A stretch of DNA of 63,383 nt from Candidatus Heimdallarchaeota archaeon (GTDB lineage: Archaea; Asgardarchaeota; Heimdallarchaeia; JABLTI01): contig JAGXNT010000034.1 of the NCBI GenBank assembly GCA_019894765.1, positions 1 through 63,383 of the forward strand. The letters are read 5' to 3'. Below, piece by piece: positions 42,716 to 51,685 of the stretch (position 1 is its first letter; every line of letters begins with the position of its first letter). A program made the translations under genes and the position numbers. A model generated the notes under the pieces. The model searched no databases. It was not told the DNA's origin and saw only the letters and a program-made list of their open reading frames with translations.

Positions 42716-42858
42716 TTGATTCTACACCTAGTTTTCTACTAGTTAATTCTATTATTAGACTAGAATTATTACTTATTTCTAGTTTTTCATTACGGTATTT
42801 TAATCTTTTATTTTAGATAAGAATAAAGAAGGGGATAAAAACTATCAATTTTAAGTTT

Positions 42859-43857
42859 TTAGACTAACCCCATATGAATTTCTCTTCGTTTTTGATAATC
42901 AATTGGAAAATGATTTTGAATGTATACCCTATCAATTGATAGCTCCTCTTTTAGAGCATCAATTATTGGAACTATTGATTCATCTTCCACACCCCAAATG
43001 AAAAGGTTCAATTTAGTTTGTGTTTGATAATTTTTAGCAAATATCAAGCTTTTCAACAATGTTTGATATTCAGGTGTATCAACGGCATTCGGAAGGGGAG
43101 TCCAAGCAGATAAGTGAATTGTTGGATTACCGTATTTACCAATTACAGAAATATCTTGTCCAAAGTGTTTTAAAGCACCTTTTTCAGCATCTAGAGTAGG
43201 GTCGATATCTATTGTAATGTCTAAGTCTATTGCTTTTTTTGATTGAATGTTTTCAGACAGTTCTCGAAGAATGTTTTCAATTGCGTCTTTACGCCAAGTT
43301 AACCATTGATTCAGTAGGGTAGCATCCTTTTGCAAGTCAGTAAGAGAAAAGATTCGTTCGATACCGTATCGCTCAGAGAATCTTCTACAACAGTTCTCAC
43401 AGAAACTATATACCTCTCTTGGGAAACGAATATTATCAAGAACCAATCCCATAACAGGGAAACCAATTATTTCTGTTGTTATTGATTTCAAGTAATTTGT
43501 GTATGATGTTTTGAATGGATCAACAAAGTCAACATTTGGATTTCCACCATCTTTTATTGCGGAATAACCAGGATTACTTGCAAGAAAGGAATCAGCTAAT
43601 CCATTTACAAAACCATAGACCTTTATGCCTATGGAATCTGCAATTGTTGAAAATGTTGAGAAGAACTCATTCGTATCACGATCAGTCGGAGCTGTTGTGC
43701 TTCGATAATGCACAAAACCTGAGCTTGATTTTCCAATTACAGCTACTTCGCTTAAAAAGCCACCATTTTCCGCAAGGAATTCATCAGGGCTTTGTTTAAG
43801 AAATACTGGATCGATTACAGGGATATAATTATGACTTGATATTGTACGGATATCCAT
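42859..43857 (-). CDS. Predicted TIM-barrel glycosidase-like protein
   Basis: 332 residues. Core pieces fit the family-10-like glycosyl-hydrolase (GHL10) pattern: IGIKVYGFVNGLAD strand, FPVMGLVLDNIRFPREVYSF with an Asp-Asn-x-Arg element, WLTWRKDAIENILRELSENI, and DLDITIDIDPTLDAEKG. A CENCCRRF cluster is embedded. No signal peptide, so it appears cytosolic, unlike most secreted members. A sugar-active role is inferred; catalytic acids are not proven. Confidence 0.55.
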   Translation of the reverse strand: MDIRTISSHNYIPVIDPVFLKQSPDEFLAENGGFLSEVAVIGKSSSGFVHYRSTTAPTDRDTNEFFSTFSTIADSIGIKVYGFVNGLADSFLASNPGYSAIKDGGNPNVDFVDPFKTSYTNYLKSITTEIIGFPVMGLVLDNIRFPREVYSFCENCCRRFSERYGIERIFSLTDLQKDATLLNQWLTWRKDAIENILRELSENIQSKKAIDLDITIDIDPTLDAEKGALKHFGQDISVIGKYGNPTIHLSAWTPLPNAVDTPEYQTLLKSLIFAKNYQTQTKLNLFIWGVEDESIVPIIDALKEELSIDRVYIQNHFPIDYQKRREIHMGLV

Positions 43858-44001
43858 TGTCTAGTTTCCCACACACAATTATCATAATGCTATTCAAAAA
43901 AGGTACTTATTGAATTTAATATTTGCTGTTGTGCAATAAATGAGTTTTTTGTAGTAAAACTAGGTTCATTTCCAAAAAAAATAAAAGAAAATAATTTAGA
44001 A

Positions 44002-44289
44002 TTATTTCTTTTTCTCTTTTGTTTCTTCTGCGCTTTCAAAATCCTCAAGATCAATTGGTGCTGGTGGTGGTGTTCGTGCCATTGTCCAACCAATCCAAGC
44101 TGCGATAAGTAAGACAACAACCATGCCCAAAATTACAGGAGCAGCAATTAAAATAGTTGTTATTTGATTACTGACGAAGGGATCTGAATCAAACCATCCA
44201 GCAAGTCCCCATATTGTAAAGGTAGCCCACGCACCTAATGACAGGATTGAAAGCAAAAATATTGAGTATCCAGCAATTTTGTCCTTCAT
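44002..44289 (-). CDS. Small two-helix membrane protein
   Basis: 95 residues. Two hydrophobic helices (YSIFLLSILSLGAWATFTIW; TILIAAPVILGMVVVLLIAA) are separated by a short loop. An acidic/proline tail (TPPPAPIDLEDFESAEETKE) lies on the cytoplasmic side by charge pattern. Unknown family. It follows the uL10 gene on the same strand after 163 bases. Confidence 0.6.
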   Translation of the reverse strand: MKDKIAGYSIFLLSILSLGAWATFTIWGLAGWFDSDPFVSNQITTILIAAPVILGMVVVLLIAAWIGWTMARTPPPAPIDLEDFESAEETKEKKK

Positions 44290-44452
44290 AACTATTTATC
44301 CTTCCATGTATACATTTAATCAATGTTTGCATAAGAACATTTCATTTTATATTTATTTCGTTCCACTGTGGGAAATAACTTATGTTTCCTTATTTTAAAA
44401 AGAAAAATTTTTCTCGAATTTCAGTTGCAGAGATTCGAGAATTCTATGATTT

Positions 44453-45469
44453 CTATCCAAACAGCGAGCCCATTCCAGAGTCTTCTTCTTCCTCTTCTTC
44501 CTCAGCAGGAGTTGTAACCTCTTCCTTTTTCTCTTTTGGTTGAGTTTTTACAACAGTTGATTGTGCCGCTGATAGGATTTCTTGAGGAATAACGCTTGGG
44601 TCTTTAGAAGCAATTAGTTTAGCCAAGATCATTGCTTCTAGTTGTGTTTTAGCTAGAACATTACTTGCAGTTTCAGGAGTAATAAAACTAGTTTCTATTG
44701 CTAGGTTGAGCGCAGATCTTCTTGCTCTACCAATTAATTCAGAGAGATTATCTTTAGTTGGAATAGCCATTTCGAGTGAAAGTGAGAAGGCATTTTGATG
44801 TGCTTTTACTAAATCATTCATTATTCCATCAAAATCAACTATTAATTCATCATGAACTAATAGGGACCCACCACTGTAAATTGCATCCACAGATAATCCA
44901 GCATCAAATGGCTCAATACCTAATCTACCTAATACATTAGCTAGTGTTCGAGAAATTTTATCTCCTGATTGGCAAACAACAGCATCTTCAATGATTTTTA
45001 TGGTTCCACCATCTATTCTGGTTTTCAAACCTACGGACTGTAATTCACCAATTACAGGACCAGGTGCAAACCCAGTATCACGTGCTGTTATGACTATTTC
45101 TTTTGGAGCGATTTGTCCTTCTTTTGCAGGTGTAGGGATTTTCTTTTTCTCAAGAAAATTGGCGACTTTGAATGGATTTCCATTTGTAAGAATGAAAGCG
45201 CAAGACCCATTAATGTATTTTACAAGCTTGCTGATTCCTTTGTCTTTCTTAGCTAGTTCTTTTAATGCTAATAGCATCAAGGTGTTCTTAGCCAGTCTCA
45301 GTATTGCGTCTTGTCTCATATCTGTTCTTAATCGTTGAATAGATTTAGCAGTAATGTTTTCTACTTTAGTTATACCAACGGTTTTGTGCTGTTGGAGTAA
45401 ATCTATTAGTTCGGAAAGTTGTTTTTTCTTAGTAATGTGTGGTTCATGTCTATATGCGGATTTACTCAT
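44453..45469 (-). CDS. rpl10: Large ribosomal subunit protein uL10 (P0 stalk)
   Basis: 338 residues. An rRNA-binding L10 domain opens YRHEPHITKKKQLSELIDLL. The archaeal/eukaryotic P0 insertion is present (LEKKKIPTPAKEGQIAPKEI, TGFAPGPVIGELQSVGLKTR). Helical spine segments bind L12 dimers. The acidic tail ends EEDSGMGSLFG, the factor-binding stalk motif. It follows uL1 by four bases. The L12 gene, normally next, is not here. Confidence 0.95.
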   Translation of the reverse strand: MSKSAYRHEPHITKKKQLSELIDLLQQHKTVGITKVENITAKSIQRLRTDMRQDAILRLAKNTLMLLALKELAKKDKGISKLVKYINGSCAFILTNGNPFKVANFLEKKKIPTPAKEGQIAPKEIVITARDTGFAPGPVIGELQSVGLKTRIDGGTIKIIEDAVVCQSGDKISRTLANVLGRLGIEPFDAGLSVDAIYSGGSLLVHDELIVDFDGIMNDLVKAHQNAFSLSLEMAIPTKDNLSELIGRARRSALNLAIETSFITPETASNVLAKTQLEAMILAKLIASKDPSVIPQEILSAAQSTVVKTQPKEKKEEVTTPAEEEEEEEDSGMGSLFG

Positions 45470-45473
45470 TTTA

Positions 45474-46118
45474 CTACACCTCTATTTTAATAGAGTCGCC
45501 CATGGTTGTTTTTATCATAGCCGATCTAATGTTTTGAATTCCTTTTTCAAGTCTGCTTTCTAATGCATGTATGACAGCTTCTACGTTTTCTGCAACTGCT
45601 TTAGCATCCATTTTCACTGTACCAACTTTTGTTAGGACTACAGGATTTTCTTTTATCCTAAGCTTTGATGTTCTTGTGAATCGTTCAAGTAAGACAGGTA
45701 TGTCAGCGTTTGGTACAAGTGGTTGGGGCATTTTACCTCGAGGAGCTAGATATTTACCAAGGAATCTAGCAATGAGGGGCATGAGGGGTGGTTCAGCTAA
45801 AAAGAAGTCATGTTCATTTGCCATTTTTCTAATTTCTTTAGGTGCTTTACCTAAAGCTTCTATTTCAGTTCTTCCAAGGACAGTTTTTATCCCAGCATTT
45901 TTTGCTCTTACAGCAAGTTCTCCATCAGCAAAGATTGCTACTGTGGGTTTCTTTCTGAAAGGATGAGGTAAAGTTGTTTGGAAGTTAAAACGATTACTTG
46001 GAATTTTTAGATCTAAATCTTTGAAATTTATTGCGAGATCAATACTTTCAACAAATTTGCGATTTTTAGATGCTTTTTTACACAGAGTAATCTGTTCAGT
46101 TAATTTGTTAACATTCAT
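45474..46118 (-). CDS. rpl1: Large ribosomal subunit protein uL1
   Basis: 214 residues. L1 blocks: SIDLAINFKDLDLKIPSNRF, the domain II helix VAIFADGELAVRAKNAG, FFLAEPPLMPLIARFLGKYL, APRGKMPQPLVPNADI, and AKAVAENVEAVIHALESRLE. The FLGKYLAPRGKMP stretch is characteristic. ATG 46118. Forms the L1 stalk and in archaea often regulates its own operon. The usual upstream uL11 gene is absent. Confidence 0.95.
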   Translation of the reverse strand: MNVNKLTEQITLCKKASKNRKFVESIDLAINFKDLDLKIPSNRFNFQTTLPHPFRKKPTVAIFADGELAVRAKNAGIKTVLGRTEIEALGKAPKEIRKMANEHDFFLAEPPLMPLIARFLGKYLAPRGKMPQPLVPNADIPVLLERFTRTSKLRIKENPVVLTKVGTVKMDAKAVAENVEAVIHALESRLEKGIQNIRSAMIKTTMGDSIKIEV

Positions 46119-46284
46119 ATTATTCCGCTTCTGTCAGTTTTAGTATTCCATCTTTTGTAGGCTATGCACCAAAAAAATCATCTTTGTTATTATGGGCATA
46201 GTGACAGTAATACGCGTTGTATGACTAAGAAAGAAGAAAAATGTTGTATTATTAAATATTGCTATTAATTGCGAGATTAGAGTA

Positions 46285-47142
46285 TTATTCATTATCAATT
46301 AGCATATTAAAAAAAGCAGAAAAATCTAATAAATCATTATGGTCAGCTAAGAAGTACTTTGATCCTTGCCCAACCATTATTTTTCCTAGATTAGGCATTA
46401 ATTCCGAGGAACTTATGAACCAAAAATTTTTTCTCTCGTCTTCAGGCATATGATTAGTGAACACCTTCAATAATGAAGACAATTTCTTCTGAGCGGATTT
46501 TATTTCTTCTAATTTCGCGTTTTCCAGAATAACAGTTATGGATGCGGTTGTTTGTAGTTTTGTTTGCTTCTTTACAGATTTCTTTTGAACATCTATATTT
46601 AGACTTCCTAGTGATAAATGGGAATAAAAGTCATTCAAAAAGTAGATTAGATCACCTTTATCGGATTCATCACTAAAAAATAATTTCGCTACGGAAAGAA
46701 AACTCTCACCCTTTTTCAATGATATCTTGTATAATCCTGGTGTTACTTCATTAATGGAATTCGGTATATTATCTAACATTTGCTGTAGTGTTTGTTTGGA
46801 ATCCAGGATTTTTGCTTTCAGTTTTATATCAGCTAGAAACCTTACTAAATTATTTATTGTGCTTTTTACCGCGGTTAATAGTTCCGTTTGGTTTCTTCCA
46901 TTGAAGTAAATGTAAAACAATAACTTCGGTTTATTCAATTCATTTCTTCTAAAAAAGATTGTATATTTGGAAACATTCTGTAAAAGCAAGCTATATATCG
47001 GTTGATTTATTTTTTGTGGAATTCTTAGTTGTTTGTTGAAATCGGAAGCTAGAAGTATTTGAAGGGGAACGATAAGTGATAATTTTTCCGGGTCTTGTAA
47101 TAAAATTCCACTTTTAAAAGTTCGAGCATTTCTGAGTGACAT
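46285..47142 (-). CDS. Hypothetical protein, 285 aa
   Basis: Soluble protein; no clear motif. Repeated alternation of amphipathic helices and strands (KLLFYIYFNGRNQTELLTAV, SASITVILENAKLEEIKSAQ). Last residues LLDFSAFFNMLIDNE. It follows nob1 on the same strand by three bases and so is probably co-transcribed with it and NAD kinase. I do not recognise a family. Confidence 0.7.
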   Translation of the reverse strand: MSLRNARTFKSGILLQDPEKLSLIVPLQILLASDFNKQLRIPQKINQPIYSLLLQNVSKYTIFFRRNELNKPKLLFYIYFNGRNQTELLTAVKSTINNLVRFLADIKLKAKILDSKQTLQQMLDNIPNSINEVTPGLYKISLKKGESFLSVAKLFFSDESDKGDLIYFLNDFYSHLSLGSLNIDVQKKSVKKQTKLQTTASITVILENAKLEEIKSAQKKLSSLLKVFTNHMPEDERKNFWFISSSELMPNLGKIMVGQGSKYFLADHNDLLDFSAFFNMLIDNE

Positions 47143-47145
47143 CGT

Positions 47146-47709
47146 TCAAGCCTTTTTCTTTCTAATTTTCCTTTTGTGTGTTTTTCGAATCATTTTAGTG
47201 CCGCATTCTATACAACCATCTGTTTGTGTTTTAGTTTTGTTGCCACACCCAGGACAAATCCAGAAATATTCATGAATAGAAGTTATCTCTTTCCAATGGA
47301 TTCCTTTACAGACTAAGCCAATGTGATTAGCCAAGTTTTGTATGTCATAATCATCACTTAGGATTACAACTGCAAATTCTTTCATTTCTAATTCTCTTGC
47401 AACTGCTAAGACCGCAAGATCACAATCTGAGAGTTCATGGATGTCACCAGTTTCTTTTGCTTGCTTTTTGATTCCATTGAGAATTTCATCGTTGGGTACA
47501 ATTATCTGCAATTCTTCATATAATAAAGCCTCTTCAATTATTGCTTCACCTCGCATCATACCCCTTACTTCATCTAAAACACATTGAGGAAGATATTTTT
47601 TACCGGAAATATTGTGAGTTAATACTCCGTTGTAAATCGCAGAAGCATCAAGTACATGGATAAAGCTCTTCTGTGATTGTGGGTTCTTTAATCGGTTCGT
47701 CTTAGTCAT
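47146..47709 (-). CDS. nob1: Endoribonuclease Nob1 (PIN domain plus zinc ribbon)
   Basis: Cleaves the 3' end of pre-16S rRNA. PIN domain at about 15-125: VLDASAIYNGVL (first Asp), VLDEVRGMMR (Glu), LSDCDLAVLAVA and VILSDDYDIQN (acidic set). The C-terminal zinc ribbon reads WICPGCGNKTK and GCIECGTKM, then a lysine-rich tail. This order is diagnostic of Nob1. The longest frame starts GTG at 47718; ATG 47709 lies after GAGGGTGG and is preferred. Directly downstream of NAD kinase. Confidence 0.93.
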   Translation of the reverse strand: MTKTNRLKNPQSQKSFIHVLDASAIYNGVLTHNISGKKYLPQCVLDEVRGMMRGEAIIEEALLYEELQIIVPNDEILNGIKKQAKETGDIHELSDCDLAVLAVARELEMKEFAVVILSDDYDIQNLANHIGLVCKGIHWKEITSIHEYFWICPGCGNKTKTQTDGCIECGTKMIRKTHKRKIRKKKA

Positions 47710-47726
47710 ACAACCCACCCTCTTAA

Positions 47727-48566
47727 TTAGAAGTCAAGTTTTTCCTGTAAACGGTTGAAAAATCCGTAATCAGGAAAACGCACGAAAACGGTTTCATTAG
47801 GTGCCTGAGTTATCTCTAAAATTGAATTTTTCTTAAATTTTCCTTCTAAAAGACCATCATTAATAACAACTACATCTTCTTCAAATGGCTCAGGTACTGT
47901 TATTGTAATTTTAGCCTCGCCAGGAACAACGAATGGTCGTATACGTCTTGAAACACTATTTACTGGGACGATTTGCATTGCTTTTATTCTAGGCTCGAGG
48001 ATAGAACCACCCGCAGATAGAGCATAAGCTGTGGATCCAACTGGAGTTGAGACCATTAAACCATCTAATAAGTGCCGTCCTAAATCAAAATTATTAACAG
48101 AAATATTAAGATGACAAATATGAGCGCTCAGTTTATTGGTTGCATAGGCTTCATTTAACGCTGTAGGAAGTTCTTCGCCATTTAATGTCACCTTAAGTCG
48201 CATACATCGTTCTAGAATAAAATCACCCTTCATTACGCGATCAAGACATATGTCCTTGTCTTCAAGAGTTGCTGTAGTAAGAAAACCAAGATGCCCTGCA
48301 TTAATGCCAAACAATGGAACCTCATTTGAATACCGAGCTGTCCAGAGAATCGTACCATCTCCACCTAGGGCAACAACTAAATCAAAATCCTTTAGCTGTT
48401 CCATCTTCACTGATTTACGATAATCGATTTGCTTCGCAAAATAATCGTTGAGATAAACGTCTAGGTTAAATTTCTCTACTAAAATATCAATAACCTCTAG
48501 ACTTTCTTTTATGTGTCGTTCCTTTGGTAGACGAGATACTACTGCGACTTTATTGAACTGAGACAT
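47727..48566 (-). CDS. nadK: NAD kinase
   Basis: Phosphorylates NAD+ to NADP+ with ATP or polyphosphate. 279 residues: the catalytic GGDGTILWTAR motif with Asp (about 69-80), NEAYATNK, and the conserved TPVGSTAYALSAGGSI block. The C-terminal beta sandwich includes TITVPEPFEEDVVVINDG. ATG 48566. First gene of a minus-strand run with nob1. Confidence 0.95.
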   Translation of the reverse strand: MSQFNKVAVVSRLPKERHIKESLEVIDILVEKFNLDVYLNDYFAKQIDYRKSVKMEQLKDFDLVVALGGDGTILWTARYSNEVPLFGINAGHLGFLTTATLEDKDICLDRVMKGDFILERCMRLKVTLNGEELPTALNEAYATNKLSAHICHLNISVNNFDLGRHLLDGLMVSTPVGSTAYALSAGGSILEPRIKAMQIVPVNSVSRRIRPFVVPGEAKITITVPEPFEEDVVVINDGLLEGKFKKNSILEITQAPNETVFVRFPDYGFFNRLQEKLDF

Positions 48567-48707
48567 GAGAATATTTCAACTCTGAAGAGACATATACAGA
48601 GAAGAATAAAAAAATAACTAATAATCTTTCGTAGTTAGGGGTTAAAATATACTTAAAATTGTGGAAATCCTTTTTATTTTGTGTGGAATCAAACAAGAAA
48701 TCAATTT

Positions 48708-48813
48708 GGGCAGGTAGTCTAGCACGGTATGATACTTGGTTCGGGTTTAATAGAGATGTGCTCTTTAACGGAAAATCAAGTGGTCGCGAGTTCGAATCTC
48801 GTCCTGCCCACCA
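48708..48813 (+). tRNA. tRNA-Pro(CGG) with 29-nt intron and encoded CCA
   Basis: Acceptor stem GGGCAGG/CCTGCCC pairs at 48708-48714 and 48803-48809, followed by A and an encoded CCA (48811-48813). T arm GCGAG-TTCGAAT-CTCGT is at 48786-48802. Anticodon CGG is at 48742-48744, in the loop TTCGGG. An intron of 29 bases (48746-48774) interrupts after position 37; its own hairpin pairs TTAA/AGAG with CTCT/TTAA. The exon ends ACTTGG and TCAAGT form the anticodon stem. Encoded CCA is not usual in all archaea. Confidence 0.93.
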
Positions 48814-48829
48814 CTCGAAAAAAGAATGT

Positions 48830-49651
48830 TTATTGGTTCTTACTTAGATGCTGCTCTATTTTCTGAATCGTTGGTTCAACAGATTCTAAAAGTGGATTAT
48901 TTCTAGATTTGAAAATAAGTGCTGCATTCTTCAGATATTTTAGCGCTTCTTCAAGATCGCCTTCATCATATCGTTTCAGTCCTAGGTTTAGCAGAAGATC
49001 TCCAAATTCCTCTTCCTTCTCTTCGGAGAGGGGGATAGAATATTTCTTACTAAATCTTCTAGCGATGATATATGCTTTCATTGCTTCTTCGAATTTCCCG
49101 AGTTTGTTAAGTATTTTTAATTGATCTAAAGCAATGTTAATGACTAATTGAGGTTCCTTGCTTTTCTGTGCTAAATCAATCGCTTCTGTCAAAAGCTTGA
49201 TAGATTTTTCACCATCATCTTCTTTTTTGTAAATAATTATCGCTAAATTCTTCAACCCTCTTGCTCTACCTTTCTTGTCCGGAGTTCCTTTTCTTAGCTT
49301 TAAGGCATTAATTTGGTATTCTTCTGCATGTTTTAATTCATCTTGCAGCATAAAGCTAATGGCAATATTATCATAGCAATCAGCCATACCAATTTTGTGT
49401 CCATAATTATTGAAGGCTAGATAAGCTCTTTTGTAATGATTTCTGGATTCAATCATGTTTCCTTTTTCAAAAAAGATCTCAGCTAAAATTCGATGTATAT
49501 CCGCTAAAATTGCATGTTCAGAGGAATTCCGAAAATATTGAAGAGCATTTTCTAATTCAGTGAATGCTTTTTCTGCATTCCTAGCTTCATATGCTTTTTT
49601 TCCTTGCAGATATTGCATTGATGCTTCTTCTTTTTGCTTTTTCTTAGACAT
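48830..49651 (-). CDS. Tetratricopeptide-repeat protein
   Basis: 273 residues with at least six TPR-like helix pairs (AYEARNAEKAFTELENALQY, ADIHRILAEIFFEKGNMIES, ADCYDNIAISFMLQDELKHA, LKNLAIIIYKKEDDGEKSIK, YDEGDLEEALKYLKNAALIF). No signal peptide. Protein-protein scaffold by class. It is convergent with the tRNA-Pro gene, 17 bases away. A partner is not evident. Confidence 0.85.
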   Translation of the reverse strand: MSKKKQKEEASMQYLQGKKAYEARNAEKAFTELENALQYFRNSSEHAILADIHRILAEIFFEKGNMIESRNHYKRAYLAFNNYGHKIGMADCYDNIAISFMLQDELKHAEEYQINALKLRKGTPDKKGRARGLKNLAIIIYKKEDDGEKSIKLLTEAIDLAQKSKEPQLVINIALDQLKILNKLGKFEEAMKAYIIARRFSKKYSIPLSEEKEEEFGDLLLNLGLKRYDEGDLEEALKYLKNAALIFKSRNNPLLESVEPTIQKIEQHLSKNQ

Positions 49652-49796
49652 TTTAATCCTCTAACATGTTCAATCAAAATGCATTTTCAAGTCTTAATAT
49701 TAACAATTACAAATATAAACAATTCACATGAATTATTTTTAACTAGTAGAATATCATATATTTACTAGTTTAGAAAGATTAAAGGTGAATTAAAAC

Positions 49797-50897
49797 TTGG
49801 CTCCACGAATTTCGCTTAAACGGTCTTCTTTACATCTGGATTACTTTAGAGATGATAAAGATAGAATCTGTCAAGTTTTAACCTGGCATCATCCTTCAGA
49901 TAGAAGATTATGTATAGTAAAATATGATCTAGGCAATAGTTATTGGACATCTCGAGAGACAGGAAAACAGTATAAACGAATTTTGAAGAGCTACAGCCTT
50001 GAAGGACAAGAGGATAATTTACAACTTGTGAAACAAATAGAACCAAGTTATTTGTATCATAGTGAGATGTACGGAGTCGATTTTCTAGCGGTTCCTTTCG
50101 AGAAGATAACGCATTACTATTATCCAGAAGTTCGATTACAAGAAATCATTCAAGAAAATACTCAACTCGATGAGTTAGAACAAAAAGTCAAAACTCTTGC
50201 AGAATTGCTACACGATCACCTCAAGATACCTTTTGAAAACATGGGAATAACTGGATCCATTCTTTGGAAAGCTCAGACAGAGAAATCAGATATTGACTTT
50301 ATGATTTATGGAAATAGCTTTGCTCAAGATTTTTATGAGCGATTCCCAGTAATCTATGAAGAATTTCCTGAAATCAAACCAATGTCTTCAGACAAAAGTA
50401 AAAGATATGCTGAAAGTATAAGTCGAAAAGCTGGATTACCAATCTCATTATCTACAAAATATGTGGCATTAAAGAGCTGGTTATCAGTTTATGGTGATAC
50501 AAATTTATCCTTAATTTTTAGTCCAACTCCTGATGAAATACCCTTTAATTATGGAGAACAGAAATTCACCCCGGTGAAATCTATAGATGTGGAATGTACT
50601 GTATCAAATTCGAATCTAGGATACGCTTATCCTAGCATCTATGAAATTGAAGAATGCAATATTTTGTCAGAAAACTCATCTTCAAGCGATTTGCCAATTA
50701 CTAGAATCCTCTCGTTTGAGGGGGCTCTTACAGGATTTTTCGGAAAAGATGATACAGTAGTTGTTAGAGGATTACTTGAAAAAGTGAAAGATTATAAAAG
50801 TAATTCAGAATATTATCAGATTATTTTAGGGACAAAAGAATGTGTTGGGAATGAGTTCATAGTTTTTAAAGAAGATTACTATGAATATTTTAGTTAA
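49797..50897 (+). CDS. Predicted nucleotidyltransferase (COG1665-like)
   Basis: 366 residues, TTG start. A polymerase-beta-type active site lies near 150-165: GITGSILWKAQTEKSDIDFM, giving the GS-x(~11)-D-x-D signature. The N-terminal 130 residues have DYFRDDKDRICQVLTWHHPS and YHSEMYGVDFLAVPFEKITH. The C-terminal third (TRILSFEGALTGFFGKDDTV, VRGLLEKV) is a second conserved domain. This layout is the archaeal COG1665 family of unknown substrate. Confidence 0.75.
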   Translation: MAPRISLKRSSLHLDYFRDDKDRICQVLTWHHPSDRRLCIVKYDLGNSYWTSRETGKQYKRILKSYSLEGQEDNLQLVKQIEPSYLYHSEMYGVDFLAVPFEKITHYYYPEVRLQEIIQENTQLDELEQKVKTLAELLHDHLKIPFENMGITGSILWKAQTEKSDIDFMIYGNSFAQDFYERFPVIYEEFPEIKPMSSDKSKRYAESISRKAGLPISLSTKYVALKSWLSVYGDTNLSLIFSPTPDEIPFNYGEQKFTPVKSIDVECTVSNSNLGYAYPSIYEIEECNILSENSSSSDLPITRILSFEGALTGFFGKDDTVVVRGLLEKVKDYKSNSEYYQIILGTKECVGNEFIVFKEDYYEYFS

Positions 50898-51070
50898 TTT
50901 TACAGAATTTGCAAACCCGATCTAGGGAGAGATATAATCCAGATTCCAAATAGTTCTAGCAAGTACTGATTAGTTGGAAATGAGTAAAATGTTCAGAAAA
51001 ATGATACAAAAGAAAGATTATTATTATCCAAAGTAGAAATTTTATTTCGGAACCGGTTGGAGATATAAAT

Positions 51071-51433
51071 ATGTCAGAGAAATTGGTAAACACAGCTACT
51101 GAATTTCGTGATGAGATTCCCGAACTAGAAGGTCTTTTAATTGGAAAATTAGATGGAACCAAATTATGGGGTGACACACTCAAAGATTTGAATCATGAAT
51201 TCATTCTCTCGAGTGCTTCAGTTGCTGTCCGAGCAACAATGAAGATCAGCGAAGCAATTGATAAAAAGAGTATTAATCAACTGGATGTTGAAATATCTGG
51301 TGGTTATGTTACTATTATTGTATTAAAGAAAGGCTTAGTGCTTGGATTTTATGGGGAAGACGCCAGAGCGCAATTAGGTATCATCAAGAAGAATCTAGGA
51401 ACTTTTGCTCAAAAAATTGAAAAATTAATCTAG
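51071..51433 (+). CDS. Roadblock/LC7-like protein
   Basis: 120 residues. Typical roadblock pattern: IPELEGLLIGKLDGTKLWGD, FILSSASVAVRATMKISEAI, DVEISGGYVTIIVLKKG, LVLGFYGEDARAQLGIIKKN. Second Roadblock gene of the window, 31 kb from the first. It lies upstream of smc, separated by a 252-base spacer with a stem-loop. Possible GTPase-regulator role. Confidence 0.8.
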   Translation: MSEKLVNTATEFRDEIPELEGLLIGKLDGTKLWGDTLKDLNHEFILSSASVAVRATMKISEAIDKKSINQLDVEISGGYVTIIVLKKGLVLGFYGEDARAQLGIIKKNLGTFAQKIEKLI

Positions 51434-51506
51434 GAAATCTCCTTTTTTTTCTTTTCATTTTTACTTTAGACATATCTGATAATAGATTAACCATAAAGAT
51501 ACAATC

Positions 51507-51548
51507 TAGATGATACTACACCTTTTTGATGAGGTTTAATATCATCTA
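51507..51548. other. Interrupted stem-loop between roadblock gene and smc
   Basis: TAGATGATA (51507-51515) pairs perfectly with TATCATCTA (51540-51548). Inside, ACCT (51520-51523) pairs with AGGT (51532-51535), across a loop TTTTGATG; the two internal loops are four bases each. It is 74 bases past the roadblock stop and about 138 before the smc start. Could be a 3' hairpin, an smc regulatory element or a DNA-binding site. Confidence 0.6.
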
Positions 51549-51685
51549 TCAAACAAAGGTCTCGAAAAACATTAAAACAAGTTATAACTTGCGAAACAAT
51601 TATAGCTTTAATAGAATAAATATTATTAATAATAATACCCGAAAGAAATATTGTCGGATGTTAGTATTACCACTTTGAGAAACTG

